Shown here: piece by piece, positions 1 to 8,077 of the stretch
How the letters are laid out: every line of letters starts with the position of its first letter
Numbering within the stretch: the first letter of the stretch is position 1
Assembly (NCBI RefSeq): GCF_050753345.1
Contig: NZ_JBLZFX010000002.1
Coordinates: 62,001 to 126,000 of the forward strand
DNA from: Alkalinema pantanalense
GTDB lineage: Bacteria; Cyanobacteriota; Cyanobacteriia; Leptolyngbyales; Leptolyngbyaceae
DNA length: 64,000 nucleotides
Reading direction: 5' to 3'
Notes under the pieces: model-generated
Databases searched by the model: none
What the model was told of the DNA's origin: nothing
Seen by the model: only the letters and a program-made list of their open reading frames with translations
Translations under genes and position numbers: made by a program

Positions 1-1088
1 GCCATCCTCCCCTGCAACCCCGATCGGCAGATCCCAGCCAAATTGGCAAAGTCAGCGTCGTGGTTCCCACCCTGAACGAGGCGGCAAGGCTGCAACCCTG
101 TTTGGATGGATTGACCCGCCAAGGGCCGGAAGTGCGGGAAGTCGTGGTCGTGGATAGCCGATCGACGGATGGCACCCCCGATCTGGTCAAAGCCGCATCC
201 ATGAACGATCCCCGCGTTCAACTAATGCAGGACGATCCCCTACCCAACGGCTGGGTGGGACGCCCCTGGGCACTGCACAGCGGATTTCTCGCTAGTTCCG
301 AGCAGAGTGAATGGATTTTGGGGGTGGATGCCGATACCCAACCCCAACCCGGCCTAGTCGCCAGCTTACTCGCCACTGCGGAAGCGGAAGGCTATGACCT
401 GATTTCCCTATCCCCTCGGTTCATCTTGAAATCCGCTGGGGAACTGTGGCTACAACCCGCCCTGCTGATGACCTTGGTCTACCGCTTTGGGGCAGCGGGA
501 GAAACAGGTAACCAGGCCGATCGGGTCATGGCCAATGGCCAATGCTTCCTCTGTCGTCGATCGCTGCTGGCGGATCTGGGCGGTTACAGTAGCGCTCGCC
601 AATCCTTTTGTGATGATGTGACACTGGCGCGAAATGCAGCAGCCTTGGGGGCCAAGGTGGGATTTTTAGATGGGGCCAAGGTGCTGAAAGTACGGATGTA
701 TGAAGGCTGGCGGGAAACCTGGGAAGAATGGGGCCGATCGTTGGATCTCAAAGATGCCGCTTCCCCAGAGCAAGTTTGGGGTGATCTCTGGTTTCTCACC
801 ATGACCCAGGGACTCCCGATCTCACTACTTCTATTCAGTGCAATTTGCTATTTCGCGGGCAATACCTCGTTACCTGTGCTTGGCAGCTTGGTTGGCAATA
901 GCATTTTAGTGCTCATGCGATTTGCCCTAGGATTCGCGATCGCGCCGTCCTACGATTTCAGTCAAGCCCAGGGGAAACTTTGGTTTTGGCTATCCCCCTT
1001 AGCGGATCCCTTAGCTGTCTGGCGAATTTGGCTGTCCTCTAGCCGCACACCAACCCAGTGGCGGGGCAGGATTTACAGCGCTGGCTGA
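1..1088 (+). CDS. cruG: Family 2 glycosyltransferase, CruG-like, N-terminus cut by window edge
   Basis: The reading frame is open to the left edge, and the GT-A motif VSVVVPTLNEA begins about 17 codons in, so the true start lies outside the window and the GTG at 60 is internal. A GVDADTQP segment is the likely metal/nucleotide-sugar site. Three hydrophobic stretches near the C-terminus (starting near GLPISLLLF, LVGNSILVL and LWFWLSPLA) suggest membrane anchoring. The overall pattern resembles CruG, the 2'-O-glycosyltransferase of myxoxanthophyll synthesis in cyanobacteria. The family is clear; the CruG assignment rests on recalled similarity and is less certain. A GT2 for another lipid-linked acceptor is the main alternative. 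psaE follows on the same strand after a possible terminator. Confidence 0.75.
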   Translation, partial: HPPLQPRSADPSQIGKVSVVVPTLNEAARLQPCLDGLTRQGPEVREVVVVDSRSTDGTPDLVKAASMNDPRVQLMQDDPLPNGWVGRPWALHSGFLASSEQSEWILGVDADTQPQPGLVASLLATAEAEGYDLISLSPRFILKSAGELWLQPALLMTLVYRFGAAGETGNQADRVMANGQCFLCRRSLLADLGGYSSARQSFCDDVTLARNAAALGAKVGFLDGAKVLKVRMYEGWRETWEEWGRSLDLKDAASPEQVWGDLWFLTMTQGLPISLLLFSAICYFAGNTSLPVLGSLVGNSILVLMRFALGFAIAPSYDFSQAQGKLWFWLSPLADPLAVWRIWLSSSRTPTQWRGRIYSAG

Positions 1089-1107
1089 ATTTGTAGTGGT
1101 CAAGACA

Positions 1108-1136
1108 GGTTCGATCGGTAATTGGGCGATCGAACC
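1108..1136 (+). terminator. Hairpin after cruG, possible terminator
   Basis: A perfect 10-bp inverted repeat (GGTTCGATCG with CGATCGAACC, loop of 9) lies 20 bases after the cruG stop. The following bases (CTTATC) give no real U-run, so termination is uncertain. The arms contain HIP1-core CGATCG, and such palindromes are common in this genome. Confidence 0.35.
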
Positions 1137-1290
1137 CTTATCAATGCCAAATCAATGACAAAAGTTGCGGTTATGTTTCAGTTTGTTGCAACCCTTGGTG
1201 AGTTCCGTAGCAACCTTTCCCTCCCATAGTAAAGTGGGAATCAATAAAGCTGTATGAGTTTAGCTTTGATAAAAAGAGGGAAAAACACTC

Positions 1291-1530
1291 ATGGTTCAGC
1301 GTGGTTCAAAAGTTCGCATCCTGCGTCCAGAATCCTATTGGTACAATGATATTGGTACCGTGGCATCCATTGACCAAAGCGGCATTAAGTACAACGTAGT
1401 GGTGCGCTTTGACAAAGTGAATTATACCGGCTTCAGCGGTAGTGCCAGTGGCGTCAACACCAACAACTTTGCGGTGAGCGAATTGGTGGAAGTTGAAGCT
1501 CCTCCCGCTAAGGCTAAGAAAGAGGGCTAA
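1291..1530 (+). CDS. psaE: Photosystem I reaction centre subunit IV (PsaE)
   Basis: This 79-residue protein is the peripheral stromal/cytoplasmic subunit of photosystem I that helps dock ferredoxin and supports cyclic electron flow. The N-terminus MVQRGSKVRILRPESYWYND and the internal YNVVVRFDKVNYTGFSG are hallmarks of PsaE, a compact SH3-like beta barrel. The C-terminal Ala/Lys-rich tail is typical of cyanobacterial forms. The ATG follows a GAGGG at about ten bases. It is a single gene with its own terminator at 1610-1640, and the 200-base leader before it presumably holds a light-responsive promoter, though I could not identify specific boxes. Confidence 0.97.
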   Translation: MVQRGSKVRILRPESYWYNDIGTVASIDQSGIKYNVVVRFDKVNYTGFSGSASGVNTNNFAVSELVEVEAPPAKAKKEG

Positions 1531-1609
1531 GGTTTATTCTCTTAGAGATTGTGTTTGAGGTTTACTCAAGCCAACTCTTGGAAGATATTTCAGCAGTCAC
1601 AAGCCATCT

Positions 1610-1640
1610 GGAGTAGATCAATTGATCTACTCCATTTTTG
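1610..1640 (+). terminator. Intrinsic terminator of psaE
   Basis: A perfect 24-bp palindrome (GGAGTAGATCA/TGATCTACTCC around a central AT) is followed directly by ATTTTTG. This is a classic hairpin plus U-run 80 bases after the psaE stop. Confidence 0.85.
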
Positions 1641-1788
1641 TATTCATGGGCTAGGATGATGAACTCAGTATCCAGATCTCTCACTAACCGCACCAATACA
1701 TTAGTTATGCAGCTTGAGTTATGCAGCTTTCCATTGTTGGTTACAGCAGTATATTGAGAGGTAGAGATTCGAGCAGAAGATTGTAGTC

Positions 1789-2646
1789 ATGCAAAGTGCT
1801 GAGTACGAAACGCAATACAAACAAACTGTGATTGATTTCTTTAACGGCAGAACAAGCTATGACAATGACTACACAATTCGCCGTTCCCTTCCAATTCTCG
1901 ATTTGATTCCGTTTCAACCTGGACAACGGGTGCTAGATATTGCAACAGGTACAGGAATTATCGCGATCGCGGCGGCGCAGGCAGTAGGCAGGGAAGGTCA
2001 AGTCATCGGAGTCGATTTTTCTAGCGGAATGCTCAGTCAAGCCCAGCGAAAAATTCAAGAATTAGGTTTGCAAAACGTGCAGCTAATTGAGGCAGATGCC
2101 GAGACTATCGATTTTGAGGATGAAAGCTTTGATGTAATTCTTTGTTCGTCAGCTATTGTCTACTTTAAGGACATTCAGACAACATTACAAAACTGGTATC
2201 GTTGGCTCAAAGGTGGCGGTATTATTGGCTTTTCATCTTGCTCGAATCAGTCGTGTGAAGCACCCCTTATCATTGAAGTTGCTGCTAGGCATGGAGTCAC
2301 TGTACCCAATATCAACGAGCCAACCGGAACCCCGGAACGATGCCAACAGTTATTAGAAGATGTTGGATGTAAAGATATCAAAGTAAAATCCGAGCAAATG
2401 GGATTCTATAAATCTGTTGAGCAAGCTAGACAGTGGAATGGAGGCTGGTTTCATCCGACTGAGAATCCACTTTCGGCCTTGACATTTGAGCAGTTGAATA
2501 TCTTGATAGCGAGTTATGTTGAGGATATTGAGGCACAAGCAACTGAGCGAGGTGTTTGGTATGAGAACATGACTTTTTTTTCCGTGGGTTACAAGAGACG
2601 CCATTGCGCTGCCCAGTTGCTTTGTGAGGACAACGATCGTGCCTGA
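1789..2646 (+). CDS. Class I SAM-dependent methyltransferase, UbiE/Methyltransf_11-like
   Basis: This 285-residue protein carries motif I (VLDIATGTGIIAIAAAQ, about residues 47-63), an acidic motif II (VIGVDFSSGML) and motif III/IV (FDVILCSSAIVYF), which define a Rossmann-fold SAM methyltransferase. The substrate is unknown. The coding sequence is visibly AT-richer than its neighbours and has few HIP1 sites, which may indicate transfer. Its last eight bases overlap the start of mutM, and the C-terminal RRHCAAQLLCEDNDRA appears to be encoded by what would otherwise be mutM leader sequence. No strong Shine-Dalgarno precedes the ATG at 1789. It is likely co-transcribed with mutM. Confidence 0.85.
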   Translation: MQSAEYETQYKQTVIDFFNGRTSYDNDYTIRRSLPILDLIPFQPGQRVLDIATGTGIIAIAAAQAVGREGQVIGVDFSSGMLSQAQRKIQELGLQNVQLIEADAETIDFEDESFDVILCSSAIVYFKDIQTTLQNWYRWLKGGGIIGFSSCSNQSCEAPLIIEVAARHGVTVPNINEPTGTPERCQQLLEDVGCKDIKVKSEQMGFYKSVEQARQWNGGWFHPTENPLSALTFEQLNILIASYVEDIEAQATERGVWYENMTFFSVGYKRRHCAAQLLCEDNDRA

Positions 2647-3604
2647 GTTGCCTGAAGTGGAAACCGTGCGTCGGGGATTGAATGAGACGACCCTGAACCA
2701 GATCCTGACTGGCGCTGAGGTGTTGTTGCCTCGCACGATCGCCTATCCGGATCCCACAGATTTTCCCCACAAATTAGTCAATTGCACGATTACCCAGTGG
2801 CAGCGCCGGGGTAAATATTTACTGGCAGAATTAGGAGAGGCCGGCTGCCAGGGCTATTTAGGTGTGCATTTGCGCATGACGGGACAATTGCTCTGGGTAC
2901 CATCCGATCGGCCCGTAGAAAAACATACCCGAGTTCGCTTCTTTTTCCAGAACGATCGGGAATTGCGATTCATCGATACACGCACCTTTGGACAAATTTG
3001 GTGGGTGCCGCCCGATCGCTTGCCCCAAGATATCGTGCACGGCTTGCAAAATCTGGGGCCAGAACCCTTTGATGCCGCCTTTTCCACCGATTATTTAGCT
3101 GATTGGTGCCGCGATCGCAAACGTCCCATTAAAAATGCCTTACTCGATCAAACGTTAGTCGCTGGGGTGGGCAACATTTACGCCGATGAATCATTGTTTT
3201 TAAGCAATCTGCATCCGACGACCCATTGCGCTGATCTGCAACCCCAGCAACTAGACACGTTACGTCGCCATGTCATTCAAGTCCTAGAAGACAGCATCGC
3301 TGCCAAGGGTACCACCCTACGGGATTATCGCACCGTGGAAGGGGTGAATGGTAACTATGGTGGACAAGCGTGGGTGTATGGCCGAGATGGGGAAGCTTGT
3401 CGGGTTTGCGGAACGACGATCGAACGAATTAAGCTAGCGGGTCGATCGGCCCACTATTGCCCCCGCTGCCAGCCCGGTCAGCCCAGCGATCGCCGCTCAG
3501 CCACCCAACTATCTGATCCCAAAACTACAGGTAAAAAAACACGCAAAACTACAGCTAGCAACACATTAAAAACAACTCGCTCATCACCTCACATACAGCA
3601 TTAA
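2639..3604 (+). CDS. mutM: Formamidopyrimidine-DNA glycosylase (MutM/Fpg)
   Basis: This enzyme excises oxidised purines such as 8-oxoguanine and cleaves the abasic strand. I place the start at GTG 2639 because it gives MPELPEVETVRRGL, which exposes the catalytic Pro2-Glu3 of the family after Met removal. A GAGGA sits eight bases upstream. An earlier GTG at 2624 would add five residues and bury the catalytic proline. The helix-two-turn-helix segment VAGVGNIYADESLF and the C-terminal zinc finger (Cys254, Cys257, Cys274, Cys277) are intact. After the finger there is an extra basic Ser/Thr/Lys-rich tail of about 44 residues (RKTT, TGKKTRKTT), whereas most Fpg proteins stop soon after the finger. 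Confidence 0.95.
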   Translation: MPELPEVETVRRGLNETTLNQILTGAEVLLPRTIAYPDPTDFPHKLVNCTITQWQRRGKYLLAELGEAGCQGYLGVHLRMTGQLLWVPSDRPVEKHTRVRFFFQNDRELRFIDTRTFGQIWWVPPDRLPQDIVHGLQNLGPEPFDAAFSTDYLADWCRDRKRPIKNALLDQTLVAGVGNIYADESLFLSNLHPTTHCADLQPQQLDTLRRHVIQVLEDSIAAKGTTLRDYRTVEGVNGNYGGQAWVYGRDGEACRVCGTTIERIKLAGRSAHYCPRCQPGQPSDRRSATQLSDPKTTGKKTRKTTASNTLKTTRSSPHIQH

Positions 3605-3702
3605 TGCAAATCTTCCATGCAAACACGTCAATACAGTTAGGTTAACATAGGTGCTTTATCACAGAAGCACATTCAAATACAGGTACATTATCAACCAGTG
3701 CA

Positions 3703-4245
3703 TCAAAACAGCAATTGCACCAAATCACCTCGCACCCATCCCTGACGGTGGGATTGCCCCAAATATTGAACGTGATACCAGGTGTATTGACTCGTTCGAT
3801 CGGTCGTCATTTCATTAACAAACACTTTATCGCCATGGAGGCCAGCAAATAGCGCATTGTAGCGAGTGTCTGGCCCCGATCGGACATTCAACCGTTCTCC
3901 AGGCAAGCCTGCATCCAAAATCGCTAGGGATGGGAAAAATTCGCCACCTACCCCTGGAAATTGCAGAAAATCCTCCCGAATCCAACCCCGATCGTCGGGA
4001 TTAATTCGCACCATGTACCAGATGTATCCCTGTTGGCCACGTTGCCCATCCATAATTTCCAACTTTTGCCCCAAGGTTGCATAGGTCAACGCTTCCGAAT
4101 GGGTCGTTGGCTGCGATCGCACATTCACAATATTTCCCGGCTGCACATTCACCACATAGGCCGGTCTTGCCAACGCGGCCACCGCCGACAAGAGAACCAC
4201 ACTAACCGTCGTAACACCCGCTTGGATTAAGCTTAAAAGTTTCAT
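3703..4245 (-). CDS. Secreted protein with two bacterial SH3 domains
   Basis: The protein starts at MKLLSLIQAG (ATG 4245) with GAGGGAT upstream; a further ATG at 4260 lies inside that ribosome site and is less likely. A signal peptide of about 26 residues ends near ALARPA. Two SH3b repeats follow, each with the NVRSxPxT/D signature (GNIVNVRSQPTTHSEAL and ERLNVRSGPDTRYNAL) and a terminal GWIRxDxxQ or GWVRGDLVQ strand. Such domains usually bind peptidoglycan or act as periplasmic adaptors; there is no catalytic domain. It converges on mutM with a gap of about 100 bases. Confidence 0.85.
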   Translation of the reverse strand: MKLLSLIQAGVTTVSVVLLSAVAALARPAYVVNVQPGNIVNVRSQPTTHSEALTYATLGQKLEIMDGQRGQQGYIWYMVRINPDDRGWIREDFLQFPGVGGEFFPSLAILDAGLPGERLNVRSGPDTRYNALFAGLHGDKVFVNEMTTDRTSQYTWYHVQYLGQSHRQGWVRGDLVQLLF

Positions 4246-4531
4246 AGAAGCATCCCTCACAAGTCACAATAGCGGCGTACAGTTGCTCCCACTGATTAGG
4301 AAATTGAGCCGTGCAAGATCGATCCTCCTAGGATAGGGATTCCTTAATTTTAATTCCGGAAATAATTAGTGTTCCTTATCCTATTCCCTTCGATCGTGAC
4401 TCAGGTTTCTAGAAAATGGTTGCGAGGTTTTACATTTCTTTCCATTCAGGCGACCCGACTCCCCGTCAAGTGCTCCTCAGGGATACAGTTCATCGTCTAT
4501 CCTAGAAAACTGTTGAACAAGCACTGAACCT

Positions 4532-4563
4532 ATGGCAGGACATAGTAATGGCAGGACATAGTA
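4532..4563 (+). repeat. Exact 16-bp tandem duplication over the yebC start codon
   Basis: ATGGCAGGACATAGTA occurs at 4532-4547 and again at 4548-4563. Because 16 is not a multiple of three, the first ATG opens a nine-codon decoy frame (MAGHSNGRT, stop at 4559-4561) that overlaps the real start at 4548. Confidence 0.95.
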
Positions 4564-5372
4564 AGTGGGCTAACATTAAACGACAAAAAGCCCGAGTGGA
4601 TGCAAAACGTGCCAATGTCTTTACTAAAATCTCGCGGGAAATTATTGTTGCCGCCCGTGCCGGAGCCGATCCCGCAGGAAATTTTCAATTGCGCACCGCG
4701 ATCGACAAAGCCAAGGCAGCCGGGATTCCCAATGACAATATTGATCGAGCGATCGCGAAGGGCTCCGGCACCTTGGAAGCCGATGGAAATGCATTGGAAG
4801 CCATTCGCTATGAAGGCTACGGGCCTGGGGGGGTAGCAATTTTAATCGAAGCCCTGACCGACAACCGCAACCGAACCGCCGCCGATTTGCGAGCGGCCTT
4901 CAGCAAAAACGGGGGCAACCTGGGGGAAACGGGCTGCGTGGGCTGGATGTTTGAACAAAAAGGCGTGGTTTCGCTCACTTTTGATCTCACCCCGATCGGA
5001 CGAGGCCGCAACCGCATTCCTGCCACCCTGGACGAAGAAGCCCTACTGGAGGCTTGTCTAGAAGCGGGGGCAGACACCTATGAGTTAAGCGACCTGTCGG
5101 AATCCGAGGACATGGAGATCGGGAAACTCGCGGAAGTCTTCACGGATATTACCAATCTAGAAAATCTCAGTCAGACGTTGCAAAAGCAGGGCTATATCGT
5201 CTCCCAGGCAGAATTCCGCTGGATCCCAACCACAACCATGGAATTGGAGGATGCCGATCAAACCCGATCGCTCTTGAAACTCATTGATGCCTTAGAAGAC
5301 TTAGATGATGTGCAAACGGTAACCGCTAATTTTGAAATTAGTGATGAGTTAATGGCCATGAGTTTGGCATAA
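4548..5372 (+). CDS. yebC: YebC/PmpR/TACO1-family protein
   Basis: The N-terminus MAGHSKWANIKRQKARVDAKR is the family signature. YebC proteins have been described as DNA-binding regulators and, more recently, as ribosome-associated factors that relieve stalling. At 274 residues it is somewhat longer than typical (about 245), with an extra RGRNRIPATLDEE segment in the middle domain. The C-terminal DALEDLDDVQTVTANFEI is also characteristic. The start is unusual: a 16-bp duplication places an out-of-frame ATG directly upstream. I choose ATG 4548 because only this frame yields the conserved protein. No good Shine-Dalgarno is visible before either copy. Confidence 0.93.
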   Translation: MAGHSKWANIKRQKARVDAKRANVFTKISREIIVAARAGADPAGNFQLRTAIDKAKAAGIPNDNIDRAIAKGSGTLEADGNALEAIRYEGYGPGGVAILIEALTDNRNRTAADLRAAFSKNGGNLGETGCVGWMFEQKGVVSLTFDLTPIGRGRNRIPATLDEEALLEACLEAGADTYELSDLSESEDMEIGKLAEVFTDITNLENLSQTLQKQGYIVSQAEFRWIPTTTMELEDADQTRSLLKLIDALEDLDDVQTVTANFEISDELMAMSLA

Positions 5373-5759
5373 CTCACCTAGTAACATCTTCCGTTGCATA
5401 TCCCCGTTCAAAATGCTTTTTTGGTGCCACCGGGGCCAATACGGGAAAAACTTCGGGTCAACTGGAAAGCCCCGCCCAGCTAGCCCGAAGTCTTGTGCTC
5501 TATACCCCTCTACATTAAGCTTTCACCCGGCTACCTTGCTTCATCCAAGTCGGTGATTTAACATCATCCGATCGATTCATCCTACTGGGTGACATGTGAT
5601 CTTTGTCACATATCCACTAGTAACCATAACTGATTGTAGGCCCAAGTGCACAGCAACTTTTAATCAATACAGTCCAGGATTAACGTAGCTATCCATTTAT
5701 GATTGCTAGTTGTATTAACACAGACAAAGGAGTTTCTACGGTCTAGATGATTCATTGGG
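5373..5759. other. Gene-free convergent spacer between yebC and devA
   Basis: These 387 bases separate two convergent genes, which is longer than terminators need. No credible open reading frame or tRNA is present. The left half (about 5425-5495) is GC-rich and structured, including the hairpin at 5446-5491. A small RNA gene here is possible but not identified; the right half shows nothing I recognise. Confidence 0.5.
5446..5491 (-). terminator. Minus-strand hairpin with U-run
   Basis: Arms at 5450-5457 (ACTTCGGG) and 5484-5491 (CCCGAAGT) pair perfectly, with an inner CTGG/CCAG helix. Read on the minus strand the hairpin is followed by UUUU. It could end the devA transcript, although it is about 270 bases past that stop, or a separate minus-strand RNA. 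Confidence 0.5.
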
Positions 5760-6485
5760 TTAGCCCAACGAGATCGCTTTTTCGGGCGCGGGTTCCTGAT
5801 CCAAGTCGTAGGATTCCAACCGTCCGTCTTCCATGTGGATCAAGCGATCGGCCACATCCAAAATCCGGTTATCGTGGGTCACTAGTACGACAGCAGATCC
5901 CCGCTCCTTGGCCAAATTACGCATAATTTCCACCACATCCCGTCCAGATTTTTTATCCAGCGCTGCAGTGGGTTCATCGGCTAGGACTAACTTCGGGTTG
6001 GAGACTAACGCCCGCGCGATCGCCACCCGTTGCTTTTGTCCGCCGGATAATTCATCGGGATAGTAATTCATTCGTTCCTGCAATCCCACCGCTTCCAACA
6101 TGCCTTCGGCCATCTCCTTAGCTTCGGTAGGCGTAATTTGGTCGTGGAGTTCCAACGACATCATCACATTCTGTTTAGCCGTCAGGGAATTGAGCAAATT
6201 ATGGGCCTGGAAGATATAGCCCACATTTCGCCGCAGTGACACCAATTGAACCTCCGATGCATTCCGCAACTCCTGACCTAGCACCTTCATACTGCCTTCC
6301 TGGGTCGATCGCAGGGCACCAATCAGCGTCAAAAGCGTAGTTTTCCCTGAACCCGATGGCCCCGTCATAATCACCACTTCCCCCGGATCAACCGTTGTCG
6401 TTACTTCAAAGAGAATCTGTTTACGAAGATTTCCCTTACCAAAGTAATGATTCACTTTGTCGATCGCGATAATAGGCTCAGTCAT
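5760..6485 (-). CDS. devA: DevA-family ABC exporter ATPase
   Basis: The sequence has Walker A (GPSGSGKTT), Q-loop, signature LSGGQKQR and Walker B (LVLADEPTA), as in MacB/LolD-type ATPases. DevA powers a DevBCA-TolC exporter that moves glycolipids or other products across the cyanobacterial envelope. The start is taken at MTEPI (ATG 6485); an in-frame TTG at 6494 is the alternative. Unusually, devA is separated from devC by bioA, with a 207-base spacer rich in TCTGAA words upstream. devB and devC lie further upstream on the same strand, so the three may still be co-transcribed. Confidence 0.88.
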   Translation of the reverse strand: MTEPIIAIDKVNHYFGKGNLRKQILFEVTTTVDPGEVVIMTGPSGSGKTTLLTLIGALRSTQEGSMKVLGQELRNASEVQLVSLRRNVGYIFQAHNLLNSLTAKQNVMMSLELHDQITPTEAKEMAEGMLEAVGLQERMNYYPDELSGGQKQRVAIARALVSNPKLVLADEPTAALDKKSGRDVVEIMRNLAKERGSAVVLVTHDNRILDVADRLIHMEDGRLESYDLDQEPAPEKAISLG

Positions 6486-6692
6486 GGAATTCAATCCGGT
6501 TTAGAAAACAGCAAGAAAAAATTGCAAGCCAATATCCAGAGGGTGTAGAAGATCTGAACAATTCTGAACAATAACGTCTGAAACAAAGGTCTAAAGAAAG
6601 TATTTAAACAAGGGGTCTGAATAAAGTGTCTGAATAAATCGACTAGCATCCCTCGCCTAAGACAAACCACCGATCAAGAGATATGTTCAATT

Positions 6693-7973
6693 TTAAGCAA
6701 GTTTGTCTAAAATTGCCTGGATACTATCATAGATAAACGCCAATTCCCCATCAGTGATGCAGTAGGGCGGTAGGAGATACAGCACATTACCCAAGGGCCG
6801 CAGGAGGAGATGGTGCTCGATCGCCAACTGCCGCACCGCAACCGAAACCGAATTGAGATATCCCTCGGGCACGGTGGTAATGTCCATGGCAGCGATCGTG
6901 CCTGTCACCCGCAACCGTTGGACTTTGGGATGGTCTTGCAGGACTTGGAGATGCGCCAAATGCTGGGCTTCCATCGCGGCAAATCTGGGTTCATACTGTG
7001 GCAACAGATCCAACCCCGCGATCGCGGCGGCACAACCTAACGGATTCCCCGCATAGCTGTGGCCATGGTACAGCGTCTTACTGAGATCTTCGCTGTAAAA
7101 GGCTTCGTAAATTGCCTCTGTGCAAACCGTAGCGGAAAACGGCAAAAAGCCCCCTGTAATCCCTTTAGATAAACAAATAATATCGGGACTAATTCCCACC
7201 CTTTCGCAGGCGAATTTTGTGCCTAGACGCCCAAACCCCGTCATGACCTCATCGAAGATCAGTAGCACACCCCATTCCTGTAAACATTGCTGTACCTGCT
7301 GCAAAAACTGAGGCCGCCCCATGCGCATTCCGTAGGCTCCCTGCACTAACGGCTCCACAATTACCCCAGCATAGAGATCGGGGTTCTGCTGGAGTTTTTC
7401 CTGTAGAATTGCCAAGGCTGCGGCTTCCTTGGTTTCAATCGCCGTATCTCCCAAAAACGTATCGGGAAAGGGAATAAACTCCACGTCAAACAGCATTGGC
7501 GCAAAGGCATCGGAATAGGTCGATCGAGCACAGACCGCCATCGCCCCAAAGGTATCCCCGTGGTAAGCACCTTCAAAGGCGATAAACGTACGGCGTTGCT
7601 GTTTTTGATTCAGCCAATACTGATAGGCCATTTTCAGCGCTACTTCCACCGCCGTAGAACCATTGTCGGAATAAAACACTCGCGTCAAGGGTTCTGGCAA
7701 CAGCGTAGTCAACCGTTCCGCTAAGGTTTCCGCTGGCTGGTGGGTAAAGCCCGAGAAAATCACTTGTTCCAAGGTACGAGCTTGGTTGTAGATCGCTTCT
7801 GCAATGTGGGAATGGGCATGGCCATACAAGTTAACCCACCAACTGGAAATGCAATCTAAAATCCGTTGGCCACCCTCTAGCTCCAGCCAAGCCCCTTGGC
7901 CCGCAACAACCTTAAGTGGATCGGGAGCTGTTTTTGCCTGGGTGTAGGGATACCACAGATTAGGGTGAGCCAT
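6693..7973 (-). CDS. bioA: Adenosylmethionine-8-amino-7-oxononanoate aminotransferase (BioA)
   Basis: BioA converts KAPA to DAPA in biotin synthesis using SAM as amino donor and PLP as cofactor. The 426-residue protein begins MAHPNLWYPYTQAKTAP and has the typical LDCISSWWVNLYGHAH, the SNDN-like YSDNGSTAVEVALK, the DEVMTGFGR Asp and the PLP-lysine in LSKGITGGFLP at about residue 270. Class-III aminotransferase length and order match the family. No other biotin gene lies nearby. Its position between devC and devA on the same strand is odd and suggests insertion into the exporter operon. Confidence 0.95.
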   Translation of the reverse strand: MAHPNLWYPYTQAKTAPDPLKVVAGQGAWLELEGGQRILDCISSWWVNLYGHAHSHIAEAIYNQARTLEQVIFSGFTHQPAETLAERLTTLLPEPLTRVFYSDNGSTAVEVALKMAYQYWLNQKQQRRTFIAFEGAYHGDTFGAMAVCARSTYSDAFAPMLFDVEFIPFPDTFLGDTAIETKEAAALAILQEKLQQNPDLYAGVIVEPLVQGAYGMRMGRPQFLQQVQQCLQEWGVLLIFDEVMTGFGRLGTKFACERVGISPDIICLSKGITGGFLPFSATVCTEAIYEAFYSEDLSKTLYHGHSYAGNPLGCAAAIAGLDLLPQYEPRFAAMEAQHLAHLQVLQDHPKVQRLRVTGTIAAMDITTVPEGYLNSVSVAVRQLAIEHHLLLRPLGNVLYLLPPYCITDGELAFIYDSIQAILDKLA

Positions 7974-8036
7974 GGGTTACAAACAAGGATGATGGATTAA
8001 GAACAATCGCAATTATTAGAAACGGACTAACCACTC

Positions 8037-8060
8037 AATAAGATCGGCAATAAGATCGGC
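8037..8060. repeat. Exact 12-bp tandem repeat
   Basis: AATAAGATCGGC is present twice without a gap, in the short spacer just downstream of devC. Confidence 0.9.
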
Positions 8061-8077
8061 TAGAAAGCAGCGATCGC

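Noticed and set aside
5425..5495. Cobalamin-riboswitch-like words (GGTGCC, GGGAA, GCCCCGCCC)
   Set aside because: The core order and the later conserved boxes do not match, and there is no plus-strand gene downstream for it to control.
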